Positions 9,285-18,477 are shown, counted from the first letter of the stretch. The stretch is 64,000 nt of DNA from Kushneria indalinina DSM 14324 (GCF_003385845.1 NZ_QRDJ01000006.1:372001-436000), one strand, 5' to 3'. The notes: generated by a model not told the origin, from the letters alone. Numbers and translations: made by a program.

Positions 9285-9950
9285 ATGTCCCGTCGATTCA
9301 CGCGCAGTGATCGCCTTGTTGATCAATTCGATACCATGCTGCGCACTCTGGTGCCGGGCGCGACGCGTGCCAGTCGTGCCCAGCCGGGTATGGGGGTGCG
9401 GAATCAGCCCATGACGACCGACGAAACCCGGCACTCCATTGAAGTGCTGCGCCATCATCACCGCGGTCGGGTGATCGGTCAGGGCGTCTACCAGGGCCAG
9501 CGTTTTGCCACGGGTATCAGCAGTCGCTATCAGCCGGTGGATGAACTGTCGGTTCGAGGGGTCGATCATCTGGACTGGTGCGACACGCGCCTGCGTGAAC
9601 TGGGGGGGCGGCCATCGCGACTGACGCCTTTTTATTATACGGCGTCCCTGGGGGCCGGAATGCTGTTGAGTCGACGCAGTCATGGCCGCGGACTCGGACT
9701 GGTCAATATGGGAGAAAGTCTGCAGGCGGAGTCGCTTGAGCGTCAGCTGGCGGCGCTGCCGGCCGGGGATGAAAAATCGCGCGCTGTCATTCGCCAGATG
9801 CTCGATGACAGCACGCGTCATGCCCGGGGCGCCCTTGAGGCGGGCGGTCAGCGCTGGCCTGCAGGCCAGCGCTGGATCACATCACTCGGGGCCCGGGTCT
9901 GCGAGTGGCGACGTCTGCGTCGCCACTCATCTACCACCATGATCGACTGA
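9285..9950 (+). CDS. Coq7-like demethoxyubiquinone hydroxylase homologue lacking diiron ligands
   Basis: A 221-residue full-length, unbroken homologue of the ubiquinone monooxygenase Coq7. Family landmarks are clear: DETRHSIEVLRHHHRG, YQGQ, DHLDWC, a helix with GES, KSRAVIRQM and the closing ALEAGG. Against a Pseudomonas Coq7 recalled from memory, three of six iron ligands are replaced: the helix-1 Glu (GEV) is Arg (GRV), the first ExxH is GVDH, and the last ExxH is STRH. The two His and the helix-3 Glu remain. It should therefore not hold a normal diiron centre. The start follows CAGGAG. Its stop abuts the stop of the convergent AI-2E gene. It could be a structural or lipid-binding Coq protein, or a decaying paralogue. 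Confidence 0.75.
   Translation: MSRRFTRSDRLVDQFDTMLRTLVPGATRASRAQPGMGVRNQPMTTDETRHSIEVLRHHHRGRVIGQGVYQGQRFATGISSRYQPVDELSVRGVDHLDWCDTRLRELGGRPSRLTPFYYTASLGAGMLLSRRSHGRGLGLVNMGESLQAESLERQLAALPAGDEKSRAVIRQMLDDSTRHARGALEAGGQRWPAGQRWITSLGARVCEWRRLRRHSSTTMID
9849..9874. repeat. perfect 26-bp palindrome inside the Coq7-like gene
   Basis: The 26 bases from CAGCGCTGG to CCAGCGCTG read the same on both strands without a mismatch. They encode part of the duplicated peptide QRWPAGQRW near the C-terminus. Confidence 0.9.
9903..9928. repeat. 10-bp inverted repeat at the 3' end of the Coq7-like gene
   Basis: GAGTGGCGAC and GTCGCCACTC are separated by six bases, a perfect hairpin just before the two convergent stop codons. 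There is no T-run, so a terminator role is uncertain. Confidence 0.7.
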
Positions 9951-11096
9951 TCAGTTGTTGTCGCGAGGTTCGTTGTCCGGTGTCTCCTGTGCTCTGTTCT
10001 GTTGAGGCTCTGTCGAGATCGGAGAAAGCTCGGTAATGACGCCGGCTTCGTCTTCTTCCTTCTCATGGGAGAAAAGATCCCATGCCGCAATGAAGAGTGC
10101 CGCAATCAACGGACCGATCACAAAGCCGTTGATGCCAAACAGTGCCATGCCGCCCAGCGTCGAGATCAGCACCACGTAGTCAGGCAGCTTGGTATCCTTG
10201 CCCACCAGTATGGGGCGCAGAAAGTTGTCGGCAAGGCCGATAATGACCACGCCGACAAAGATCAGAATGGCGCCGTCCACAAGGTTGCCGGTCATCAGGT
10301 AGTAGGCAGCGACCGGCGCCCAGACCAGGGCGGCGCCAATGGCCGGCAGCAGGGACAAGAAGGCCATGATGACGCCCCACAGCAGCGGTGCTTCTATACC
10401 CAGCCCCCAGAAGGCCAGGCCACCGATTCCGCCCTGTGTGGCCGCTACAATGATGTTGCCCTTGACCGTGGCACGCGTGACCGTAACGAACTTGTTGAGC
10501 AGCTGATACTTGTAGCGTGCGCTTAACGGGATGGCCTGACGAATGCGTCGACCCAGCGGAACGCCGTCACGGAACAAAAAGAACAGCAGATAGAGCATGA
10601 TGCCCAGGCTGATGAAAAACTGCAGGGTATTCTGGCCAATGCTCAATGCCTTTGATGCCAGCATCTGACTGCCCTGCGAGGCGCCCTCGGAGACTCGATC
10701 GCGCAGCTGGGACAAATCGCCTATGCCGGTACTTTCAAGCCAGCCATCGACTGTCGGTGGCAGTGCCTGGCGGGCCTGCTCCACATAGGCACCGATATCC
10801 AGATCGCCCGAGCGGATACGCTGATAAACACTGGTCCCTTCCTGCACCAGTGAGCCGGCAATCAGGGTCACCGGAATAATCACGATAAAAATGCAGATCA
10901 GAACGTTGGTGATGGCTGCCAGATTGCGTCGTCCACCATAGAGACTCAAAAGGCGCCTTTGCAGGGGCATGAAAATCAGGGCCAGAATGACGCCCCAGAA
11001 AATGGCGCTGAAAAAGGGCAGCAGTATCCAGATAAAGGCCGCCGAGACCCCTACCAGCAGCAGCTCAAACGCCCTTTTTTCGATCGGTTTTTCCAT
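9951..11096 (-). CDS. AI-2E family transporter (PerM-like permease)
   Basis: A 381-residue polytopic membrane protein of the AI-2 exporter/PerM family, with hydrophobic pairs near both termini and the conserved stretch GLADNFLRPILVGK followed by LPDYVVLISTLGGMALFGINGFVIGP in the second half. Some members export autoinducer 2 and others act as Na+/H+ antiporters in halophiles, so the substrate is open. The C-terminal 40 or so residues are acidic and polar, probably cytoplasmic. The start follows AGGAGAAGGT. Confidence 0.88.
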   Translation of the reverse strand: MEKPIEKRAFELLLVGVSAAFIWILLPFFSAIFWGVILALIFMPLQRRLLSLYGGRRNLAAITNVLICIFIVIIPVTLIAGSLVQEGTSVYQRIRSGDLDIGAYVEQARQALPPTVDGWLESTGIGDLSQLRDRVSEGASQGSQMLASKALSIGQNTLQFFISLGIMLYLLFFLFRDGVPLGRRIRQAIPLSARYKYQLLNKFVTVTRATVKGNIIVAATQGGIGGLAFWGLGIEAPLLWGVIMAFLSLLPAIGAALVWAPVAAYYLMTGNLVDGAILIFVGVVIIGLADNFLRPILVGKDTKLPDYVVLISTLGGMALFGINGFVIGPLIAALFIAAWDLFSHEKEEDEAGVITELSPISTEPQQNRAQETPDNEPRDNN

Positions 11097-11158
11097 ACCT
11101 TCTCCTGCCCGGCCGCCGTGTCAGCATGGCTTGCCGGCAAATGTGGGACAGCAGTCAC

Positions 11159-11182
11159 AAAAAGCCCGGCGTAATGCCGGGC
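11159..11182 (-). terminator. Rho-independent terminator after the OsmC gene
   Basis: Read on the minus strand, GCCCGGC pairs with GCCGGGC across a five-base loop and is followed by five T. Confidence 0.8.
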
Positions 11183-11251
11183 ATGCCACCAGTGTAGTTC
11201 GGCTTCGCCAAACGATGTTGGTCCGTCGACAGTCAGGGGACTTCGACGCCT

Positions 11252-11671
11252 TCAGGCCTCAACGATTTCCCAGGAGTGGGTAATCTCGACGCCGCCGTTG
11301 GCCAGCATCAGTGACGCGCTGCAGTATTTCTCGGCCGAGAGCTCCACGGCACGCTTGACCTGAGCTTCCTTGAGGGCAACGCCGGTGACCACAAAGTGCA
11401 GATGAATGCTGGTAAAGACGGCCGGCGTGGTATCGGCGCGTTCGGCCTTGAGCTGCGTGACACAGTCGGTCACCTTCGCGCGGGCCTTTTCAAGAATGTT
11501 GATCACGTCATAGGCACTGCAGCCGCCCAGCCCCATCAGGACCATTTCCATCGGCCGTGGTCCGGTGTTGCGACCGCCGTTGTCCGGGTTACCGTCGAGA
11601 ATGATGGCGTGACCGCTGCCGGATTCGGCCACGAACTGTCGACCATCGGTCCATTTAATGCTGGCTTCCAT
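11252..11671 (-). CDS. OsmC family protein (YhfA-like)
   Basis: A 139-residue OsmC/Ohr-fold protein. The N-terminal conserved Cys lies in LGGCSAYD and the second in EKYCSAS, the pair that reduces organic peroxides in OsmC and Ohr. Overall pattern and length resemble the YhfA subgroup, whose role is less defined. Cytoplasmic, probably acting in peroxide or thiol stress. It ends at its own terminator and is separated from murU, so it is likely monocistronic. Confidence 0.9.
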   Translation of the reverse strand: MEASIKWTDGRQFVAESGSGHAIILDGNPDNGGRNTGPRPMEMVLMGLGGCSAYDVINILEKARAKVTDCVTQLKAERADTTPAVFTSIHLHFVVTGVALKEAQVKRAVELSAEKYCSASLMLANGGVEITHSWEIVEA

Positions 11672-11736
11672 GAGTCTTGCTCCGTACGAATAAAGAGGTA
11701 AATCCTCTCATGGGATCATTGATAAAGGGGCGATGA

Positions 11737-12414
11737 TCACGCCATGCCCCGAGGGGAAAGTTGCTGCTCAAGACAGGCCAGCCGTTCGGGAGTGCCGATG
11801 TCTGACCATTGTCCCTTGTGGTGATGGCCGCCAAGCCGGCGCTGCTGCATGGCGTTGACCAGACAGGGTTTCAGCGGGCAGGGCGTATTGTCCGGTAGAT
11901 CGGCCACCAGTGTCGGATGCATGAGCGCGATGCCGGCATAGACCAGGCGCGCCTCTCCCTGTTCGTGCAGGCGGCCGGTATCGTCGAGATAAAAATCCCC
12001 CTGACGATGATGGTCGGGCGGGTCGACCATGACCAGCCGCGCCAGATCGCTGCCGAGCGGCCCCAGAGTATCGGGCGTAATGTCGCACCAGACATCGGCA
12101 TTGACCAGCCAGAAGGGCTCCTCACCCAGAAGGGGCAGGGCGTGGCGAATGCCGCCTGCCGTCTCAAGGGCAGTGGGCTCGACACTATAGCGCAACCGAA
12201 CCCCGTAGCGTGCTCCATCGCCAAGTGCCGTCATGATCTGTTCACCCAGATAGCTGACGTTGATGACGATATCGGTAATGCCTGCCGCGTACAGCCGCTC
12301 GATATGGTATTCGATCAGGGCGTGGCCCCCCACCCTGAGCAAGGGCTTGGGACAGTGATCGGTCAATGTACGCATGCGCGAGCCGCGTCCGGCGGCAAGA
12401 ATCATCGCTTTCAT
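11737..12414 (-). CDS. murU: N-acetylmuramate alpha-1-phosphate uridylyltransferase MurU
   Basis: A 225-residue sugar-nucleotide transferase of the GT-A fold. The N-terminus MKAMILAAGRGSRM with PKPLL is the NTP-binding signature, and NADVW carries the metal-binding Asp. In the anabolic recycling route of Pseudomonas it makes UDP-MurNAc from MurNAc 1-phosphate, bypassing de novo synthesis and fosfomycin inhibition. It follows amgK with a one-base gap, as in Pseudomonas, and lies divergent from lptD. Confidence 0.92.
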   Translation of the reverse strand: MKAMILAAGRGSRMRTLTDHCPKPLLRVGGHALIEYHIERLYAAGITDIVINVSYLGEQIMTALGDGARYGVRLRYSVEPTALETAGGIRHALPLLGEEPFWLVNADVWCDITPDTLGPLGSDLARLVMVDPPDHHRQGDFYLDDTGRLHEQGEARLVYAGIALMHPTLVADLPDNTPCPLKPCLVNAMQQRRLGGHHHKGQWSDIGTPERLACLEQQLSPRGMA

Positions 12415-12415
12415 G

Positions 12416-13432
12416 TCAGCTCTCTTGACTGGCCGTGCGGTGTTGAATCAATCGTGCATCCAGCTTTGGCACAAAGCAGGTATCAAACCACTGCATGAAC
12501 GTTTCAAATCCTGGCTGGCCCGTCAGGCCCTGGCGGACGTGTTCAACAAAAAGCGGCAGCAGGGTGAGATAGCGGGGCTTGTCATCGCGCAGGGCCAGGC
12601 GACAGAACAGCCCCAGCACCTTGAGACTGCGCTGGGCGCCGGTCAGATCGACCATGCGTCGAAACGCCTCCGGGGGCATGGGTACGATGATGCCTGCGGC
12701 CTGTGCCGCCTCGCGCCAGGTCTCGATCCAGCGCACCTGATCGTTTTCAGGCCAGGCGTTGTTGCGATCGCGCAGCAGCGATACCAGGTCATAGGCCAGC
12801 GGACCGCGGACCGCGCCCTGGAAATCGATGACCCAGAGACGTTCGTCATGACACATGAGGTTTTGAGCATGAAAATCACGATGAACGCACACCTGAGGCT
12901 GGGCGGTCAGCGCGGTAACCAGCTGGTCACGTACCTGCGGCCAGCTCTCGGGCACGGGGAGGTCAAGCCATCGGGTCAGACACCACTGCGGGAAAAGCTC
13001 GAGTTCATCAGTGAGCCAGCGCTCATCATACTCGGGCAGGGTGTCGACCGGCAGGGCTGCGATGGCCACCGAGGTCGAGATGGCCTGGCTCATGAGCGCT
13101 TCGCGCTGATCGGCCCGAGCAAGATGCTGGCGCAGCATGTCATCGCCCAGATCCTGCATTTCGATAAAGCCCTGATCCAGATCGACGTGGTACAGCTCTG
13201 GCACCTGGATACCATGCGAGCGCCATTGACGCGCGATCTCCACAAAGGCCCGGCTGTTTTCGCGCTCAGGCGGGGCATCCATTAATATGCGCGAATCGCC
13301 GTTGCCGAGAGACAGGCGAAAATAGCGCCGAAAGCTGGCATCATCTGTCACGATCTCGAGTTCGGGTGGCGTGGCCTCAAGGCCATGATGAGATGCCGTC
13401 CAGTGGCGCAGGGCGTCAAGGCGCGCTGTCAT
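12416..13432 (-). CDS. amgK: N-acetylmuramate/N-acetylglucosamine anomeric kinase AmgK
   Basis: A 338-residue APH-fold kinase. The catalytic loop reads VHRDFHAQNLM and the metal site VIDFQGAVRGP. It phosphorylates MurNAc or GlcNAc at the anomeric position, feeding MurU in cell wall recycling. The start was set at MTARLDAL because CAGGAG precedes it; twenty more upstream codons are open but would run into the lptD leader. The divergent arrangement with lptD and the coupling to murU match Pseudomonas. Confidence 0.92.
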   Translation of the reverse strand: MTARLDALRHWTASHHGLEATPPELEIVTDDASFRRYFRLSLGNGDSRILMDAPPERENSRAFVEIARQWRSHGIQVPELYHVDLDQGFIEMQDLGDDMLRQHLARADQREALMSQAISTSVAIAALPVDTLPEYDERWLTDELELFPQWCLTRWLDLPVPESWPQVRDQLVTALTAQPQVCVHRDFHAQNLMCHDERLWVIDFQGAVRGPLAYDLVSLLRDRNNAWPENDQVRWIETWREAAQAAGIIVPMPPEAFRRMVDLTGAQRSLKVLGLFCRLALRDDKPRYLTLLPLFVEHVRQGLTGQPGFETFMQWFDTCFVPKLDARLIQHRTASQES

Positions 13433-13600
13433 GGGAACTCCTGGTTGACGGTACGGTTGCGGCACCGCATGCTGAGCGCTCAATGGCCGCAACAGAACAC
13501 TTTTGTCGCTGTTTTCAGGCTGCTGCGGTGTCTAATGCCGCGTACCATACCGATTTTTAAAAGCAATCACATCGCCTCATTGCAAGGAAGAACAAGGATC

Positions 13601-16036
13601 ATGGGCCAGCGTATCTTCTGGACCGCCGCCTCGCTGACCGGTCTTCTCTCGACCATGGCTCAGGCGGCGCCCCAGCCACTGCCTGCAAGCGAACTTGACT
13701 GGCAGGCCTGGGGAGATGACCGCCCCGCCAATGCGCTGTGTCGGGGCCGCTATATCATGCCGGACTATAGTATCGATGCCGGCAGCGACCCGTCACAGGT
13801 GCGCACGGAATCCGATGACGCCGGGTATGGCAGTAACGGGGAAACCCTGCTGGATGGCGAGGTTGTTCTGCGCCAGGGGGAGCAGCAGCTGGAAGCCCGT
13901 CGTGCCACGCTCAACCAGGCGCGCACGAACGTATCGCTGCAGGGTCCAGTCGCCTATCGTCAGCCCGGTTTTCTGGTGCGTGGTGATCAGGGTCAGGTGG
14001 CACTCAACAGTGATGCTGCCGAGATCGATCAGGCCCATTATGTGGCCCATCAGCAGCGCCTGCGCGGTGACGCCGGCCAGCTGTCGCGTCTGGAGGATGG
14101 CCGTTATCGACTTCAGGACGCCTCTTTCACGACCTGTGAGCCACAGTCCAGTCTCTGGCGGCTGGTCAGCAGTGACATCACGCTGGATCAGGAAAAAGGC
14201 TACGGTACGGCGACCCATGCACGCATGGAAATCGAGGATGTGCCGGTCTTTTACTGGCCCTGGGTCCGTTTTCCTATCGATGATCGCCGTCTGACCGGCT
14301 TTTTGTGGCCTTCCGTCAGCTATGGCAGCGAAGCCGGGCTCGATTATGCCCAGCCGTTTTATCTCAACCTGTCTCCCAATTACGACGCTACCGTGACTCC
14401 GCGCTATATCTCCGGGCGTGGCGAGGCGATCGGCGGGCAGCTGCGCTATCTCTTTGACGAGGACGCCGGCACGCTGGAAGGCAATTACCTCGGTCACGAC
14501 GATGGCGGGGATGACAATGACTTCAAGGGCGAGGATCGCTGGTTCGTACGCTACGCCCATGACGGACGCTTCTCGCGTCGAACCACCTATAATCTGCGCT
14601 ACGGTGCGGCCAGCGATGGCGACTATTTCGACGATTTCGGCCAGACCTTCGAGGAGCAGGACACTGACAACCTTGAGCGTCTGGCGCGTCTGAATTATCA
14701 GGGCACCACCTGGAATCTGCAGGCGCGCGCCCGCGGCTATCAGAAACTCGATGACCCGTTGCGCGATAATGACAAGCCGTTCTACGAACTGCCGGCCCTG
14801 CTGGCCAGCGCGCGCTGGGATCAGGCCGGCGGCTTCTACGAGGAGCTCAACTCCAGCGCGACCTACTTCTGGCGTGATGTGGATTACAGTGATGGTTCAA
14901 TCATTCCACAGGAGTCCGCCACCGGTGCCCGGGTTCACGTCGCGCCCGCTGTCGGCTTTCGCCGCTCGCCTTCCTGGGGCTTTTTCGAGCCGCGCGCCGA
15001 ACTCATGGCGACCCAGTATGATCTGAACTGGCATGACCGCGATGACACCTCGGACTTTGATGACTCACCCAATCGAGTGCTGCCGGTCTTCTCGGTGGAT
15101 TCGGGACTGATATTCGAGCGCGACACCAGTATTTTCGGCAGTGACTGGCGCCAGACCCTGGAGCCGCGTCTGTACTATGCCTATGTTCCCCATGAGGATC
15201 AGTCCGAGCTGCCCCAGTTCGATACCCGTGAACAGCCGCTGTCCTATTCACAGCTCTGGTCACCCTATCGCTTCAGCGGCTCGGACCGTATCGGGGATAC
15301 CAACAAGGTCTCCTACGGGGTGAGTACCCGCTTTCTGGAAGACGACACCGGGCGTGAGCGACTGGGACTGTCGGTGGGCCAAAGTCGCTACTTCGAGGAT
15401 CGCCGTGTCGTCGATGCCCGCTTTGAGGATCGCGTCCTCAACGAGGATAGCGAGCTTTACTATCGCAATACCCGTGATCGCTCGCCGATTGTCGCCGAAG
15501 CCGACTGGCAGATCAGCGACCGCTGGTCGGCGCGCCAGTCCTTTTTCTATGACGATCATCGCGATCGCACCGAAAAGACCTCGTCGTACCTGACCTATCA
15601 GGACACGGATAACCTGATCCTCAATCTGGGCTATCGCTGGACCGTTCAGGACTTTGATCCCTTCGGTGATCAGGATGATCGTCTGACCTATAACCGTGAA
15701 GAGTACGATATCTCGGCGGCCTATCGTCTGACCCCGGCAATTTCACTGCTTGGGCGCTATCTGTATGATCAGACCAACAATCGTACGCTCGAGACGCTGG
15801 CAGGGGTGCGCTTCAACGACTGCTGCTACGGGGTTCAGCTCGCCTGGCGTGAATATATCGACGATAACGATACGGCCCGCATCGACGATGACGATCGCAA
15901 GCACGGCCTCTTTCTGTCCTTTATCTTCAAGGGACTTGGCGGTGTCGGGCAGGGCAGCAGCGACGGCTACTTCTCCGAAGCCATTCCTGGCGTTCGGGAA
16001 ACTGACTTCGGCGCCTATACCGGCGTGAGCAATTAG
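13601..16036 (+). CDS. lptD: LPS-assembly outer membrane protein LptD
   Basis: An 811-residue outer membrane protein that inserts lipopolysaccharide into the outer leaflet together with LptE. A signal peptide runs to about residue 22 (STMAQA/A), followed by an OstA jellyroll and a large beta-barrel rich in Tyr, Asp and Arg. Four cysteines are placed as in E. coli: one in NALCRG, one in TTCEPQ and the adjacent pair in NDCCYG, supporting the conserved long-range disulfides. The true start follows AAGGA; about 70 upstream open codons overlap amgK and are not part of the gene. surA follows. Confidence 0.96.
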   Translation: MGQRIFWTAASLTGLLSTMAQAAPQPLPASELDWQAWGDDRPANALCRGRYIMPDYSIDAGSDPSQVRTESDDAGYGSNGETLLDGEVVLRQGEQQLEARRATLNQARTNVSLQGPVAYRQPGFLVRGDQGQVALNSDAAEIDQAHYVAHQQRLRGDAGQLSRLEDGRYRLQDASFTTCEPQSSLWRLVSSDITLDQEKGYGTATHARMEIEDVPVFYWPWVRFPIDDRRLTGFLWPSVSYGSEAGLDYAQPFYLNLSPNYDATVTPRYISGRGEAIGGQLRYLFDEDAGTLEGNYLGHDDGGDDNDFKGEDRWFVRYAHDGRFSRRTTYNLRYGAASDGDYFDDFGQTFEEQDTDNLERLARLNYQGTTWNLQARARGYQKLDDPLRDNDKPFYELPALLASARWDQAGGFYEELNSSATYFWRDVDYSDGSIIPQESATGARVHVAPAVGFRRSPSWGFFEPRAELMATQYDLNWHDRDDTSDFDDSPNRVLPVFSVDSGLIFERDTSIFGSDWRQTLEPRLYYAYVPHEDQSELPQFDTREQPLSYSQLWSPYRFSGSDRIGDTNKVSYGVSTRFLEDDTGRERLGLSVGQSRYFEDRRVVDARFEDRVLNEDSELYYRNTRDRSPIVAEADWQISDRWSARQSFFYDDHRDRTEKTSSYLTYQDTDNLILNLGYRWTVQDFDPFGDQDDRLTYNREEYDISAAYRLTPAISLLGRYLYDQTNNRTLETLAGVRFNDCCYGVQLAWREYIDDNDTARIDDDDRKHGLFLSFIFKGLGGVGQGSSDGYFSEAIPGVRETDFGAYTGVSN

Positions 16037-16137
16037 GCCACACGATAGCACGTGACCAGGCCGTAACCCGTAGCCAAGGCATGGCCTTGCTGCACTACTG
16101 ACGTAACGTCGGTTTTATGGATGAAAAGAGAGATGTC

Positions 16138-17127
16138 ATGAAAGCACGCAACGCAAACACGCTAGCCGCTCTGGGCCTTGCGCTGAGTCTTTCCGTTTCG
16201 CCGCTGGCAGTCGCTGCCGTGCAGCCTCTGGACCGTGTCGTCGCCGTGGTCAACGATGAGGCCATCATGTCCAGCGATCTGGATCAGCGTGTCGGGCAGG
16301 TGCGTCAGCAGATGCAATCACGCGACATCGGCATGCCGGATCAAAGCGAGCTGCGCGGACAGGTGCTCTCGCGCATGATTACCGAGCAGATCGAGCTGCA
16401 GATGGCCGAACGTGCCAACCTGAGCGTCAGTGACAGCGACCTCAACCAGGCGATGCGTGGCGTTGCCCAGCGCAACAACATGACGCTTGAGCAGTTTGCC
16501 GATCGGGTCGAGCAGGAGGGCATGAGCTACGGCCAGGTCAGAGAGCAGATCCGCCGTGAGCTTCTGATCACCCAGGTGCAGCAGCGCAGCGTGGCAAGCC
16601 AGGTCAACATTTCCGACCGGGAAGTGGATCAGTATCTGAAGCAGGCCGGCAGCAATGCCAATGTTCAGTACCATCTGGCCCATATTCTGATTGCCGTGCC
16701 GCAGGCACCTACTCCTCAGCAGGCTGAAGCAGCTCGTGACAAGGCCGAGCAGCTGCGTCAGGCCATCACATCGGGCCAGGCAGGCTTCCAGGAGGTTGCA
16801 GCGGCACAGTCCGATGGGCCTCAGGCGCTGGATGGTGGCGATCTGGGCTGGCGCTCCGGCGCCGAAATGCCCAGCATCTTTGATGATGTGGTCCCCAACC
16901 TGAACGTGGGGGAGGTCAGCGAGCCCGTCCGCAGCCCCAGCGGCTATCATCTGATTACCCTTCTGGACAAGCGCGGCGGTGGTAATGCCGAGCAGCAGCG
17001 TGAGCAGATTCGACGCACGCTCTTTCAGCGCAAGGTCAACGAGGAGCTTGAAGCCTGGACGCAGGAAATCCGCGCTTCGGCCTACGTCGATAATCGACTG
17101 GAGCAGGGCGGCGGCACAGCACCGTAA
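16138..17127 (+). CDS. surA: periplasmic chaperone/peptidyl-prolyl isomerase SurA (single parvulin domain)
   Basis: A 329-residue periplasmic chaperone for outer membrane proteins including LptD, encoded just upstream. A signal peptide ends near VAA, the N-terminal domain starts with LDRVVAVVNDEAIM, and one parvulin domain starts at VQYHLAHILIA and runs to GYHLITLLD. E. coli SurA has 428 residues and two parvulin domains; here only one is visible, followed directly by the C-terminal helix. Chaperone activity does not require the isomerase domains in E. coli, so function is likely retained. The start follows AAGAGAG; seven more codons are open upstream. Confidence 0.93.
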   Translation: MKARNANTLAALGLALSLSVSPLAVAAVQPLDRVVAVVNDEAIMSSDLDQRVGQVRQQMQSRDIGMPDQSELRGQVLSRMITEQIELQMAERANLSVSDSDLNQAMRGVAQRNNMTLEQFADRVEQEGMSYGQVREQIRRELLITQVQQRSVASQVNISDREVDQYLKQAGSNANVQYHLAHILIAVPQAPTPQQAEAARDKAEQLRQAITSGQAGFQEVAAAQSDGPQALDGGDLGWRSGAEMPSIFDDVVPNLNVGEVSEPVRSPSGYHLITLLDKRGGGNAEQQREQIRRTLFQRKVNEELEAWTQEIRASAYVDNRLEQGGGTAP

Positions 17128-17163
17128 CAGGCCGGATGCTTTTCGAGCGCCAGCGCTGATGAC

Positions 17164-17194
17164 AGGCCGCGAGCAACCCTCGCGGCCTTTCGTT
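17164..17194 (+). terminator. hairpin terminator after surA
   Basis: A perfect 10-bp stem (AGGCCGCGAG with CTCGCGGCCT, five-base loop) followed by TTCGTT. The T-run is short, so readthrough into rsmA is possible. Confidence 0.6.
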
Positions 17195-17229
17195 AGTGAA
17201 GGCAGTTATCTTTTACGCAAGGATCTTTC

Positions 17230-18033
17230 ATGTCACGACAACCGGCCCCCATGCGGGCGCGCAAGCGTTTTGGGCAAAATTTCCTCCAGGACCACGGGGT
17301 CATCGAGCGTATCGTGGGCTCGATACACCCGCAAAAGGGTGACCGACTGGTCGAAATCGGGCCGGGACAGGGGGCGCTGACCGAGGAGTTGCTGGCAACG
17401 CACGGGGCGCTGGAAGCCATCGAGCTGGATCGGGACCTGATTCCGGGCTTGCGCACGCGCTTTTTCAACTACCCTGACTTTCACATGATCGAAGGGGATG
17501 CACTCGCCTTTGATTTCAGGGAATTTCGTGGGGACGGCCCGCCGCTGCGGGTGGTCGGCAATCTGCCCTATAACATCTCCACGCCGCTGATTTTCCATCT
17601 GCTGGGTGCAGGCGATGCCGTGCGTGACATGCACTTCATGTTGCAAAAGGAGGTCGTGGCACGTCTGGCAGCAGAGCCCGGTACGGGCCAGTGGGGGCGG
17701 CTGTCGGTCATGACCCGCTACTACTGTCAGGTGGAAGCGCTCTTTGATGTGCCGCCTCAAGCCTTTTTGCCCCAGCCCAAGGTGGATTCCAGTATCGTCC
17801 GGCTGACACCCTGGCAGACACGACCCCACGTAGCGCATGATGAAGAGCTGCTGTCGGATCTGGTGCGGCGTGCCTTCTCTCAGCGGCGCAAGACGCTGCG
17901 TAACAATCTGCGCGATGTCCTGAGCGCCGAGACACTGGAATCGCTCGGGATTACCCCCTCGCGTCGTCCGGAAACATTAAGCGTTGGTGAGTTCGTGGCG
18001 ATCGCCAATTATCTGTCCGAGAACGCACCATGA
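17230..18033 (+). CDS. rsmA: 16S rRNA dimethyladenosine transferase RsmA (KsgA)
   Basis: A 267-residue Rossmann methyltransferase that dimethylates A1518 and A1519 of 16S rRNA late in small-subunit assembly. SAM-binding EIGPGQGALT and the catalytic NLPYNIS motif are intact. It overlaps apaG by four bases. In E. coli pdxA sits between surA and rsmA; here it is absent and replaced by a hairpin and about 100 bp. Confidence 0.96.
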   Translation: MSRQPAPMRARKRFGQNFLQDHGVIERIVGSIHPQKGDRLVEIGPGQGALTEELLATHGALEAIELDRDLIPGLRTRFFNYPDFHMIEGDALAFDFREFRGDGPPLRVVGNLPYNISTPLIFHLLGAGDAVRDMHFMLQKEVVARLAAEPGTGQWGRLSVMTRYYCQVEALFDVPPQAFLPQPKVDSSIVRLTPWQTRPHVAHDEELLSDLVRRAFSQRRKTLRNNLRDVLSAETLESLGITPSRRPETLSVGEFVAIANYLSENAP

Positions 18034-18413
18034 GTGAGCCTGCCCGGGATATCGTGGTCGAGGTGGAAAGCTTTTATCTGCCGCAGGAGTCGGACCCTTC
18101 GCAGCAGCGCTTCGTATTTGGTTATCGGGTTGCCATTCGCAATCAGTGGGACTATTCCATACAGCTGCTGGCCCGCTACTGGCGTATTTCCCAGGGTAGC
18201 GGTGAGGTGCGTGAAGTGCGCGGTGAAGGGGTCGTGGGCAGACAGCCCATGATTGCGCCGGGGCTGCCCTTCAATTACAGCAGTCGCGCCATTCTCGACA
18301 GTCAGGTCGGGGTGATGGAGGGCAGTTATACTTTCATGGCGCCGGCGCTGGGAGAAACATTTGATGTGGCGATTGCGCCCTTTCGTCTGGCCTGTCCGCT
18401 GCACCTGCATTGA
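18030..18413 (+). CDS. apaG: ApaG (Co2+/Mg2+ efflux-associated) protein
   Basis: A 127-residue small beta-sandwich protein of the ApaG/DUF525 family, with the conserved segments FGYRVAIRNQ and the Gly-rich VVGRQPMIAPG. Its molecular role is unclear; mutants in related bacteria affect cobalt resistance. The ATGA overlap with rsmA and the next gene, apaH, reproduce the classical rsmA-apaG-apaH operon. Confidence 0.95.
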   Translation: MSEPARDIVVEVESFYLPQESDPSQQRFVFGYRVAIRNQWDYSIQLLARYWRISQGSGEVREVRGEGVVGRQPMIAPGLPFNYSSRAILDSQVGVMEGSYTFMAPALGETFDVAIAPFRLACPLHLH

Positions 18414-18477
18414 TACCCGGAGGCAGTCTCCTCGGGCGGGTCGATGTCCTCTTTCTTCAACGGTTTCGGAGTAGACA

